Below, piece after piece: positions 13,492 to 21,892 of a stretch of DNA of 32,334 bases. The position numbers and the translations under genes are program-made. This DNA comes from an uncultured Lachnospiraceae bacterium (lineage in GTDB: Bacteria > Bacillota > Clostridia > Lachnospirales > Lachnospiraceae): NCBI GenBank assembly GCA_948688495.1, contig CAPQSW010000002.1, positions 135,149-167,482 of the forward strand, in the 5' to 3' direction. The notes beneath the pieces are model-generated. The model worked only from the letters and a program-made list of their open reading frames with translations, made no database searches and was not told the DNA's origin. How positions within the stretch are numbered: the stretch's first letter is position 1; each line of letters starts with the position of its first letter.

Positions 13492-15777
13492 ATGTTACAA
13501 TTTGAAGATTCTTTTTTTGAAGATGAGGTCAGAGATGGGTTTTATGTGCCAGCCATGATAAAAAAAGCCTGGGCAGCCGAACTGACAGTCATGCATGAGG
13601 TAGATAAAATCTGTCAAAAGCATAACATTGCTTATTATGCGGACTGGGGAACGATGCTCGGTGCGGTGCGTCATGGCGGGTTTGTTCCGTGGGATGATGA
13701 CATTGATATCATGATGCATCGCAGGGATTATGAACGTTTTCTGGCAGTAGCGGAGAAAGAATTACCGCAAGGATTTGCAGTCTTAAATATAGATAATACG
13801 GAAAACTTCTGGTACTTTCTGTCGAGAGTGGTGATAAGACCCAAGATTTGTTTTGAAGAGGAACATTTAAAGCAGTTTCATGGATTTCCGTATATTGCGG
13901 GTATTGATGTGTTTATACTGGATACCATGTCTTCGGATTCCGAGAAGGAAAAGCAACGGGAAAAGGTGATAGAATATGTCCTTGCGATAGCCGATTCTCT
14001 GGGAATAGGGAAGCTGTCGGCAAAGGATAGGGAGTATGCCTTATGCCAGATTGAACAGATATGCGGGACAGAAATTAAGCGCGGCCAGCCGGAGGCAGAT
14101 TTGAAAAAGCAGCTGTATCAACTGGTACAAAAGCTTATGACTGTTTTTCAAGGCGACCAGGAGGGAAATTATGTACAGTTAATTCCCCATGCGGTATATC
14201 GCGGGAATACCGGGTTTCCGCGGGAATATTATCAGGGCGGGGTGAGAATCCCTTTTGAAAACATAGAGATTATGCTTCCGGTCAGGTACGAAGCCATGCT
14301 TCAAAAGAAATATAAAAATTATATGCAGATTGTGCGCAGTGGGGCAGCACATAATTATCCGTTTTTTCAGTCGCAGAAAGAGCAGTTTGAAAAAATTTTA
14401 GGTTACCAATTGCCACGGTATCAGTATTCGGGCGTCTGTCCCAGAAGGGATACCAAAGAGTACTCCTACAAATACCGCGTGAGTCAGTATATGCAGAAGT
14501 TTGAAACTGTTCACGAAAATATTCGCAGCGGGGTGGATATGCTGGAGAATTTGGTGGAGGCTCAGCAAAATGCAATTGAAATGGGTAATCTGATTGAGCA
14601 GGTCAAGGGCGGAAAACATCCTGTGATACGAGAACTGGAACAATACTGTGAGGCAGTGTTTGAGTTGCACTGTGAGGCCAGCCAAAAGAATCGCGATATG
14701 CTGTATGGAAAAATCGGGAATTTGGATTGCATTGGAAAGCAGATAGAAGCAGATATAGAAGAATTGATTTTAAAGCGGAAGGAAGTAGTATTTTTGCCTT
14801 TTGGCGGGAAACATTGGGCTGCTTTTTGGAGTGTTTGGGAAGCGGCGGCAGGGCAGTCAAATTGCGATGTTTCTGTTGTTCCCCTGCCATATTACTATAA
14901 AGAGTACGATGGAAGTTTCCTTGGAATGAAATACGATTTGTCGGAATACCCGCAGGATATTGTGCTGGAGGATTATCAGGAGTTTGATTTGGCGTTACGC
15001 CATCCTGATATCATTTATATCCAGAATCCATACGATGAGTGGAATTCTGTGACAAGTATTCCGAAGGAATATTATTCATCAGAGATCAGGAATTATACAG
15101 AGCAGTTAATCTATATACCGTATTTTAAGGTTGACGAATTTGAAAAAGAACAGGAACGCCAGTATTGGAATATGAATTATTATTGTACGGTTCCCGGTGT
15201 CGTCAATGCAGATCAGGTATTTGTCCAGTCTCAAGAGATGAAAATGGTTTATGTAGAAAAGCTGACTGAGTTTGCAGGTGAGAAGACAAGAGAAATTTGG
15301 GAGAAGAAAATTGTGGGGATTGGTTCTCTGTTGTCAGATTATAAAAGAGAAGTAATAGATTCCAATGTTTCATATCCTGGGGAATGGGAGCGGATACTTC
15401 AAAAGCCAAATGGGGAGAGAAAAAATCTGATCTTGTTTTATGTAAGCATGGGTGCTCTGGTGCAGTATAAAGAGAAAATGATTGAACAAATAGGGCATAT
15501 GCTTACTATTGCATCAGAAAGCGAGGATGTGGTATTTGTTTGGAAAGAGGATCCCATGATAAGTTTGAATGAAAAAGTGATTGGGGAAGCGTTATACAAC
15601 AAATATCAGATGATGCGGCAGAAGGTTATAGAAGCGGAGTGGATCATATATGCAAAACATATGGACGATGAAACATTAGCCGCTGTGTGTGATGGATATT
15701 ATGGCGTGGCTTCTGTGACAGGGAATAAATTCCAGGTGCTTCACAAACCGATTATGATTTGTGGGAGTGAGGTGTAA
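13492..15777 (+). CDS. LicD fused to a degenerate CDP-glycerol glycerophosphotransferase-like domain
   Basis: 761-residue fusion. Residues 1-310 are a LicD module: WGTMLGAVRHGG (52-63), then PWDDDID (66-72). Residues about 320-430 are helical linker. From about 434 to the end runs a TagF-like region: EVVFLPFGG, then PDIIYIQNPYDEWN (about 506-519), KIVGIGSLLSD in place of GYPRxD, FVWKEDP in place of the RPHP/KHP motif, and a final CDGYYG...HKPIMIC. Losing the catalytic His of the HP motif suggests this half binds rather than catalyses. I chose the ATG at 13492 (GGTGGAG 6 bases upstream) over the in-frame ATG at 13477, because it aligns with the LicD at 46. Last gene before a terminator; 48 bases separate it from the kinase. 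A possible role is a second transferase or acceptor-loading factor. Confidence 0.75.
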   Translation: MLQFEDSFFEDEVRDGFYVPAMIKKAWAAELTVMHEVDKICQKHNIAYYADWGTMLGAVRHGGFVPWDDDIDIMMHRRDYERFLAVAEKELPQGFAVLNIDNTENFWYFLSRVVIRPKICFEEEHLKQFHGFPYIAGIDVFILDTMSSDSEKEKQREKVIEYVLAIADSLGIGKLSAKDREYALCQIEQICGTEIKRGQPEADLKKQLYQLVQKLMTVFQGDQEGNYVQLIPHAVYRGNTGFPREYYQGGVRIPFENIEIMLPVRYEAMLQKKYKNYMQIVRSGAAHNYPFFQSQKEQFEKILGYQLPRYQYSGVCPRRDTKEYSYKYRVSQYMQKFETVHENIRSGVDMLENLVEAQQNAIEMGNLIEQVKGGKHPVIRELEQYCEAVFELHCEASQKNRDMLYGKIGNLDCIGKQIEADIEELILKRKEVVFLPFGGKHWAAFWSVWEAAAGQSNCDVSVVPLPYYYKEYDGSFLGMKYDLSEYPQDIVLEDYQEFDLALRHPDIIYIQNPYDEWNSVTSIPKEYYSSEIRNYTEQLIYIPYFKVDEFEKEQERQYWNMNYYCTVPGVVNADQVFVQSQEMKMVYVEKLTEFAGEKTREIWEKKIVGIGSLLSDYKREVIDSNVSYPGEWERILQKPNGERKNLILFYVSMGALVQYKEKMIEQIGHMLTIASESEDVVFVWKEDPMISLNEKVIGEALYNKYQMMRQKVIEAEWIIYAKHMDDETLAAVCDGYYGVASVTGNKFQVLHKPIMICGSEV

Positions 15778-15798
15778 ATATTATTATATTGTCAGGTT

Positions 15799-15828
15799 AA
15801 GGAGAGCTGTTTTGGCTTTCCTTTTTTT
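15799..15828 (+). terminator. Intrinsic terminator ending the accessory island
   Basis: AAGGAGAGC (15799-15807) pairs with GCTTTCCTT (15815-15823) with one G-U pair and a 7-base loop, followed by a T run to 15828. It closes the putative operon 6548-15777. Confidence 0.85.
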
Positions 15829-15928
15829 ATTGCAAATTTATGATAGATTTTCCAGCCATAATCCGTAATAATTAATGTAAACAATAATTACAAGACCACC
15901 GTGCGCATGATGGAAAAGAGGAAGAATC

Positions 15929-16480
15929 ATGAAGATTGGAGAACATAATTATATTCAGCAGCTGAAGCTGCATAATGAAAGGGCTCTCCTGTACGTTATT
16001 GATGAATATGGCGGCCTGTTGATGTCTATCATACGGAAACTGCTCTTTGGGATTCCACACCAGCAGGAAGAATGTCTCAATGACGTGCTGTTGAAAATTT
16101 GGCAGAATATTTCTGACTTTGATGAAAATAAGAGTACATTTAAGAACTGGGCAGCGGCAATCGCGCGTTATCGTGCCATTGATTATTTAAGGCAATATAA
16201 GCGTGAAGTGGAGACTATGGATATTGAGGATGCCGTGATTGTAAAGGAGGACCGCATATTGGCAGGGATGATAGAGCGTGAGATTTCAGAGGAAGTAGAA
16301 ATGATGCTGCACTCTCTAAAGCCCGTAGACCGTGAGTTGTTTTTAAAGCTGTATGTGGAGGAGCAGTCAATTGAGCAGGTCAGCAAGGAGACTGGTATGA
16401 AAAAGGAAGTTATCTATAACCACTTGTCCAGAAGTAAAAGAAAGCTTCGCAGGAAGTTTTCAGCGGAAAGGGGGATTTAG
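15929..16480 (+). CDS. ECF-type RNA polymerase sigma factor
   Basis: 183-residue sigma-70 family factor with only regions 2 and 4. Region 2 lies at about 21-95 (LNDVLLKIWQNISDFDE, then FKNWAAAIARYRAIDYLRQ, the promoter-melting part); region 4 lies at about 125-178 with a helix-turn-helix (EQSIEQVSKETGMKKEVIYN). The ATG at 15929 has AGAGGAAG upstream. The next gene starts 2 bases after its stop and encodes a membrane protein with a cytoplasmic N-terminus, the usual anti-sigma arrangement. A short inverted repeat TGTAA...TTACA (15876-15892) lies upstream, but I could not identify a promoter. Its regulon is unknown; control of the neighbouring surface locus is a guess only. Confidence 0.88.
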   Translation: MKIGEHNYIQQLKLHNERALLYVIDEYGGLLMSIIRKLLFGIPHQQEECLNDVLLKIWQNISDFDENKSTFKNWAAAIARYRAIDYLRQYKREVETMDIEDAVIVKEDRILAGMIEREISEEVEMMLHSLKPVDRELFLKLYVEEQSIEQVSKETGMKKEVIYNHLSRSKRKLRRKFSAERGI

Positions 16481-16482
16481 GC

Positions 16483-17661
16483 GTGAAGAAGTCAATCTAT
16501 CAGTTATTGAACGAAGTAGAGACAGATTACGAGGAATACGAACGGACAGAGTTATCTCAAGAGGAGAAGGATATTTATAAACAAAGAATTTTGACGGAGG
16601 TGAAACGTATGAAGAAAGAAGAACGTGGTAAAAAGAGGAGGGTTTGGCAGAAGGCGGCTGGTCTGGCAGCAGCATGTGCAGTAGTGGCGGGGATGGCTAT
16701 TTTGGCTGCAAATCCGGTACTTGCAGAACAGCTTTTCAGCAATGTGTTTGGAAAGGTTATTTCTACGACGGATGAAAGATTTGGAGATAAGGCGGTGCAG
16801 GGAAAGGTTGCCCAAAAGGCATCAACGATTCAGGAAGAACTTGGCAGACAGGAAGACCCGGGCAGTTATACAGCGTCTGTGGAGAGTAATGGAGTTACTC
16901 TTGCGGTATCGGATGTCTATTGCGATGGAAGCGTGCTATACTATACGCTTTCTATGTGGACAGATAATGAGGAAATGAACAAGGCGCAGAACGTATTTCT
17001 TTTTCTGCAGGATGGCATGATGCATACACCGATTTTGGAAGGAAGCAATGGTGAGGAGATAATGGTCGGCGGTACGCTTTGCAGCCTGAAAAAAGCTGAA
17101 GATGGTTCTTATGTATGTATGAATCAGCTTGATTTGTTTGCATTAAGCGAAGAAGACCGCAGTAAACTGCAGCTGGAGGAAACCGGAATCCTGAACGTGA
17201 GATTTGAACTGGATGGGATGACGGGAGTAGAAAATGTTGAAGAAATGGATGAACAGGGACGCTGCAAAGAAACTGCACGAGTGGAAGGGGAGTGGAACCT
17301 AAAGTTTCCGGTAACTGTTGATACATCCAGCAGAGAAGTAATTGAGATTAATAAAGAAGAAAATGGTATCATAGTTAAAAGTGTTACAAGGACAGAGACG
17401 ACTCTGATTGTAGAAGTGGAGTATTCCGGCTATGCAGCCAAAGCATCATATAATTTCGGGGATTGTCCAGTTGTAAACGTCAGGGATAATGAAGGAAATT
17501 ACCTTTCTGGACTAGGCGGAGCTGCTGGAAATTCAGAAGTTTTTACGACGCTGGCTAAGGTTGTTAATGATGGACAGAAGGATTTGGTAGTCTGCATAAT
17601 AGATTATAAGGAATCTGAGGAAGGGGTAACGGTTGCAGAGATACCTATTGAGCTTCCGTAA
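16483..17661 (+). CDS. DUF4179-type membrane protein, probable anti-sigma factor
   Basis: 392-residue type II membrane protein. It has a charged cytoplasmic N-terminus (1-55), one membrane helix (about 58-77, AAGLAAACAVVAGMAILAA), and an extracellular part of about 310 residues that begins LAEQLFSNVFGKVI and is typical of DUF4179 proteins found beside ECF sigma factors in Clostridia. Start GTG at 16483, with AAAGGGGGA upstream inside the end of the sigma gene. No zinc-binding (ZAS) motif is visible, so it would hold its sigma factor by another N-terminal sequence. The signal sensed by the outer domain is unknown. Confidence 0.8.
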   Translation: MKKSIYQLLNEVETDYEEYERTELSQEEKDIYKQRILTEVKRMKKEERGKKRRVWQKAAGLAAACAVVAGMAILAANPVLAEQLFSNVFGKVISTTDERFGDKAVQGKVAQKASTIQEELGRQEDPGSYTASVESNGVTLAVSDVYCDGSVLYYTLSMWTDNEEMNKAQNVFLFLQDGMMHTPILEGSNGEEIMVGGTLCSLKKAEDGSYVCMNQLDLFALSEEDRSKLQLEETGILNVRFELDGMTGVENVEEMDEQGRCKETARVEGEWNLKFPVTVDTSSREVIEINKEENGIIVKSVTRTETTLIVEVEYSGYAAKASYNFGDCPVVNVRDNEGNYLSGLGGAAGNSEVFTTLAKVVNDGQKDLVVCIIDYKESEEGVTVAEIPIELP

Positions 17662-17758
17662 TGGTATAAGGAAAATAGTCTCTAATTAGGATAATGCTGT
17701 GGCAACCGAAAAATGCGTATCCCAAAAGCAAATTGTTGAAGCAAATATAGAAATAAAC

Positions 17759-17793
17759 AAAATCCACCGGATAAAGATAGTCTGGTGGATTTT
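17759..17793 (+). terminator. Putative terminator after the sigma/anti-sigma pair
   Basis: AAAATCCACC (17759-17768) pairs perfectly with GGTGGATTTT (17784-17793); three inner pairs (one G-U) leave a 9-base loop. The T run is short and lies within the stem, so it could work weakly on either strand. Upstream, 17662-17758 shows nothing recognisable. Confidence 0.6.
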
Positions 17794-17844
17794 ACATTGG
17801 GAGGTTGAATAGTTACGATGGATTAACTTTGTTCGCAAAAAATC

Positions 17845-17874
17845 TTGACATGCAATCAATCATTGTGCTATCAT
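17845..17874 (+). promoter_or_regulatory. Promoter for rpoBC
   Basis: TTGACA (17845-17850), 18-base spacer, TATCAT (17869-17874) preceded by TGC (extended -10). It shares the TTGTGCTAT block with the rpmG promoter, where the -10 is TATAGT. The leader to rpoB is about 70 bases and contains CTATTG/CAATAG (17885-17890 with 17915-17920) as a possible weak stem. Confidence 0.8.
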
Positions 17875-17950
17875 ATAGGATGCGCTATTGTGGTAACGTA
17901 TACTCATTATCAAGCAATAGATAGAATAGAAAACGAGAGGTGAAACGTCA

Positions 17951-20900
17951 ATGGAGAAAAACAGAATACGTCCGATTAAAGCAGGAAAAAGCGTTCGTAT
18001 GAGTTACTCGCGACAAAAGGAAGTATTAGAAATGCCGAACCTGATAGAGGTTCAGAAGAATTCTTACAACTGGTTCATCAGTGAAGGATTAAAAGAAGTA
18101 TTTGCTGATATTTCTCCCATCGCAGATTACAGCGGACAGTTGAGTCTGGAATTTGTTGGATTTACATTGTGCGAGAATGATGTGAAATATTCCATCGCAG
18201 AGTGTAAAGAGCGAGATGCAACCTATGCTGCACCCCTGAAAGTAAAAGTCAGATTTTACAATAAAGAGGCAGTGGAAGAAGTCAAAGATTATGAAATCTT
18301 CATGGGCGATTTACCACTTATGACGGAGACGGGGACTTTCGTTATCAATGGGGCTGAACGTGTAATCGTAAGCCAGTTGGTGCGTTCTCCCGGTATCTAT
18401 TATGGGATTGCACACGATAAGGTAGGCAAGACCCTGTATTCCTGCACCGTAATTCCCAACCGAGGCGCATGGTTGGAGTATGAGACCGATTCGAATGATG
18501 TATTTTATGTACGTGTGGACAGGACAAGAAAAGTTCCGGTTACCGTATTGATTCGTGCGCTTGGGATTGGCACAAATCAGGAAATTATTGATTTGTTTGG
18601 AGAAGAACCTAAGATTATTGCAAGCTTTGGCAAGGATGTTGCTACGAACTATCAGGAAGGTCTGTTGGAGCTGTATAAGAAGATCCGTCCAGGAGAACCG
18701 CTCACGGTAGAGAGTGCGGAGAGCTTAATCAATGCAATGTTTTTTGACCCAAGGCGCTATGATTTGGCAAAGGTTGGAAGATATAAATTTAACAAGAAAC
18801 TGTCTCTGCAGAACCGCATTAGCGGACAGGTTCTTGCCGAGGACGTAGTAGATATGTCGACGGGTGAGATTATTGCAGAGAAAGGAACCACGGTAGACCG
18901 TGACCTTGCGGACGCCATTCAGAATACGGCAACCCCGTATGTGTGGATCCAAGGTGAGGAGCGCAATATCAAGGTATTGTCTAATCTTATGGTAGATGTG
19001 ACAAATTACGTCGATATTGACAGACAGGAAGCAAGAAGCCTGGGTATTACAGAATTAGTATATTACCCTGTTTTGGAGAAAATATTAGAAGAAAATGAGA
19101 ATTTAGAAGATATTAAGGAAGCCCTTTACAGAAATGCTGCAGATTTGATTCCTAAGCATATTACAAGAGAAGATATTTTGGCTTCTATTAATTATAATAT
19201 GCATTTGGAGTACGGTCTGGGAAATGATGATGATATTGACCACCTGGGTAACCGCCGTATCCGTGCAGTCGGAGAATTATTGCAGAACCAGTACCGAATT
19301 GGATTATCCAGAATGGAGCGCGTAGTTCGTGAGAGAATGACAACACAGGATTTACAGGGAATCTCTCCGCAGAGTTTGATTAATATCAAGCCAGTAACGG
19401 CGGCTGTGAAGGAGTTCTTTGGATCTTCCCAGTTGTCCCAGTTCATGGACCAGAATAATCCGCTTGGTGAGCTGACGCATAAGAGGCGTCTGTCAGCATT
19501 GGGTCCTGGTGGTTTGTCCAGGGATCGTGCTGGATTTGAGGTCCGTGACGTACATTACTCCCATTATGGAAGAATGTGCCCGATTGAGACACCTGAAGGA
19601 CCGAACATCGGTCTGATTAACTCTCTGGCAACGTATGCAAGAATAAATGAATACGGTTTTGTGGAGGCGCCTTACCGTAAGATTGATAAATCGGATCCCA
19701 AGAATCCGCGTGTCACAGATGAAGTAGTTTATATGACGGCAGATGAGGAAGACAATTACCATGTGGCACAGGCGAATGAGGCCCTGGATGAGGAAGGACA
19801 TTTTGTGAGAAATTCTGTATCCGGCCGTTACCGTGAGGAGACACAGGAATATGAGCGTGCAATGTTCGATTATATGGATGTGTCGCCGAAAATGGTCTTT
19901 TCTGTGGCTACAGCATTAATTCCGTTCCTGGAAAATGATGATGCAAACCGTGCGCTGATGGGTTCTAACATGCAGCGTCAGGCAGTTCCGCTTCTGACGA
20001 CAGAGGCCCCGGCAGTGGGAACTGGTATGGAAACTAAGGCGGCTGAGGATTCCGGCGTGTGTGTGCTGGCAAAGCGCGCAGGTGTGGTAGAACGTGCCGT
20101 TTCCAATGAGATTACGATTAAGACAGAAGATGGAAACCGGGATGTCTATAAATTGACGAAGTTTTTGCGAAGCAATCAGTCCAACTGTTACAATCAGAGG
20201 CCGATTGTGTATAAGGGTGATAAGATAGAAGCAGGACAGGTAATAGCAGATGGACCCTCCACCTCCAACGGAGAACTGGCATTGGGCAAGAATCCGTTGA
20301 TTGGATTTATGACCTGGGAGGGATATAATTACGAGGATGCTGTCCTTTTAAGTGAGAGATTAGTTCAGGAAGATGTATATACTTCCGTTCATATTGAAGA
20401 ATACGAGGCAGAGGCCCGTGATACCAAGCTGGGACCGGAAGAAATAACAAGGGATGTTCCAGGCGTTGGCGACGATGCGCTGAAAGATTTGGATGAACGT
20501 GGAATTATCCGTATTGGCGCAGAGGTGCGAGCCGGAGATATTTTGGTAGGTAAGGTGACTCCCAAGGGAGAGACAGAACTGACGGCAGAGGAACGTCTGC
20601 TGCGTGCTATTTTTGGGGAAAAGGCACGGGAGGTCAGAGATACTTCCCTGAAAGTGCCCCACGGGGAGTACGGCATTGTTGTGGACGCCAAAGTGTTTAC
20701 AAGAGATAATGGTGATGAGCTGTCGCCGGGAGTGAATCAGGCGGTCCGCATCTATATTGCCCAGAAGAGAAAGATTTCTGTCGGTGATAAAATGGCAGGA
20801 CGCCACGGGAATAAGGGTGTTGTTTCCAGAGTGCTTCCGGTAGAGGATATGCCGTTTTTGCCAAATGGACGACCGCTGGATATTGTGCTGAATCCGCTGG

Positions 20901-21823
20901 GTGTGCCGTCACGTATGAATATCGGGCAGGTACTGGAAATCCATTTAAGCCTTGCGGCCAAGGCTCTTGGATTTAATATTGCCACGCCGGTTTTTGATGG
21001 CGCAAACGAGAATGACATTATGGATACCCTGGATTTGGCGAATGATTATGTGAACCTTTCCTGGGAAGAATTTGAGGCAAAGCATAAAGAAGAATTACTG
21101 CCTGAGGTAATGGAGTACTTGTATGATAACAGGGAGCACAGAGAGGTGTGGAAAGGAGTTCCGCTGTCACGTGACGGTAAGGTAAGATTGCGGGATGGAA
21201 GGACTGGAGAATATTTTGACAGTCCGGTAACGATTGGACACATGCATTATCTGAAGCTTCATCATCTGGTAGATGACAAGATTCATGCACGTTCTACCGG
21301 ACCGTATTCACTGGTAACCCAGCAGCCTTTAGGTGGTAAGGCACAATTTGGCGGACAGCGTTTTGGAGAGATGGAGGTTTGGGCTTTAGAGGCATATGGT
21401 GCATCTTATACCTTACAGGAAATCCTGACCGTGAAGTCGGATGACGTTATCGGTCGTGTGAAGACTTACGAGGCCATCATCAAAGGTGACAATATCCCGA
21501 AACCGGGGATTCCCGAATCCTTTAAGGTACTTTTGAAAGAGCTTCAGTCATTGGGGCTTGATGTAAAAGTCCTGGACGAGAATAGAGAAGAAATAGAGCT
21601 TATGGAGACCAGCGAGTATGGCAATACGGACTTGAATTCCATTATTGCAGGGGACCGTAATTTTGCTTTTGAGGAGGAAGAATCCTTTGGAGAAATGGGC
21701 TTTAGCAAGCAGGAATTTAACGATGAAAGCGAAGAACTGGTTGATATAGAAGATGATGATGAGGAAGAAGATGCATTAGAATTAGAGGACGATTTCGCGG
21801 ACTTTGAAGATGTACTCCAATAG
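17951..21823 (+). CDS. rpoB: RNA polymerase subunit beta
   Basis: 1290-residue beta subunit of RNA polymerase. All core motifs are present, including the rifampicin pocket (about residue 492 onward: SSQLSQFMDQNNPLGELTHK, then RRLSALGPGG). The D, H and S positions most often changed in resistance are wild type, so rifampicin sensitivity is expected. CPIETPEGPNIGLI and GDKMAGRHGNKGV, the catalytic and link regions, are intact. The last 40 residues are strongly acidic (DDDEEEDALELEDDFADFED), a common feature of clostridial beta subunits. AGAGGTG precedes the ATG. It has its own promoter because rplL is terminated 13 kb upstream. Confidence 0.98.
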   Translation: MEKNRIRPIKAGKSVRMSYSRQKEVLEMPNLIEVQKNSYNWFISEGLKEVFADISPIADYSGQLSLEFVGFTLCENDVKYSIAECKERDATYAAPLKVKVRFYNKEAVEEVKDYEIFMGDLPLMTETGTFVINGAERVIVSQLVRSPGIYYGIAHDKVGKTLYSCTVIPNRGAWLEYETDSNDVFYVRVDRTRKVPVTVLIRALGIGTNQEIIDLFGEEPKIIASFGKDVATNYQEGLLELYKKIRPGEPLTVESAESLINAMFFDPRRYDLAKVGRYKFNKKLSLQNRISGQVLAEDVVDMSTGEIIAEKGTTVDRDLADAIQNTATPYVWIQGEERNIKVLSNLMVDVTNYVDIDRQEARSLGITELVYYPVLEKILEENENLEDIKEALYRNAADLIPKHITREDILASINYNMHLEYGLGNDDDIDHLGNRRIRAVGELLQNQYRIGLSRMERVVRERMTTQDLQGISPQSLINIKPVTAAVKEFFGSSQLSQFMDQNNPLGELTHKRRLSALGPGGLSRDRAGFEVRDVHYSHYGRMCPIETPEGPNIGLINSLATYARINEYGFVEAPYRKIDKSDPKNPRVTDEVVYMTADEEDNYHVAQANEALDEEGHFVRNSVSGRYREETQEYERAMFDYMDVSPKMVFSVATALIPFLENDDANRALMGSNMQRQAVPLLTTEAPAVGTGMETKAAEDSGVCVLAKRAGVVERAVSNEITIKTEDGNRDVYKLTKFLRSNQSNCYNQRPIVYKGDKIEAGQVIADGPSTSNGELALGKNPLIGFMTWEGYNYEDAVLLSERLVQEDVYTSVHIEEYEAEARDTKLGPEEITRDVPGVGDDALKDLDERGIIRIGAEVRAGDILVGKVTPKGETELTAEERLLRAIFGEKAREVRDTSLKVPHGEYGIVVDAKVFTRDNGDELSPGVNQAVRIYIAQKRKISVGDKMAGRHGNKGVVSRVLPVEDMPFLPNGRPLDIVLNPLGVPSRMNIGQVLEIHLSLAAKALGFNIATPVFDGANENDIMDTLDLANDYVNLSWEEFEAKHKEELLPEVMEYLYDNREHREVWKGVPLSRDGKVRLRDGRTGEYFDSPVTIGHMHYLKLHHLVDDKIHARSTGPYSLVTQQPLGGKAQFGGQRFGEMEVWALEAYGASYTLQEILTVKSDDVIGRVKTYEAIIKGDNIPKPGIPESFKVLLKELQSLGLDVKVLDENREEIELMETSEYGNTDLNSIIAGDRNFAFEEEESFGEMGFSKQEFNDESEELVDIEDDDEEEDALELEDDFADFEDVLQ

Positions 21824-21892
21824 TAAATAAAAATTGATTTCCTGTTTGAAGAACCCCTTTTTGTTTGGAAAACAGGAGAAGGGAGAGTCACC

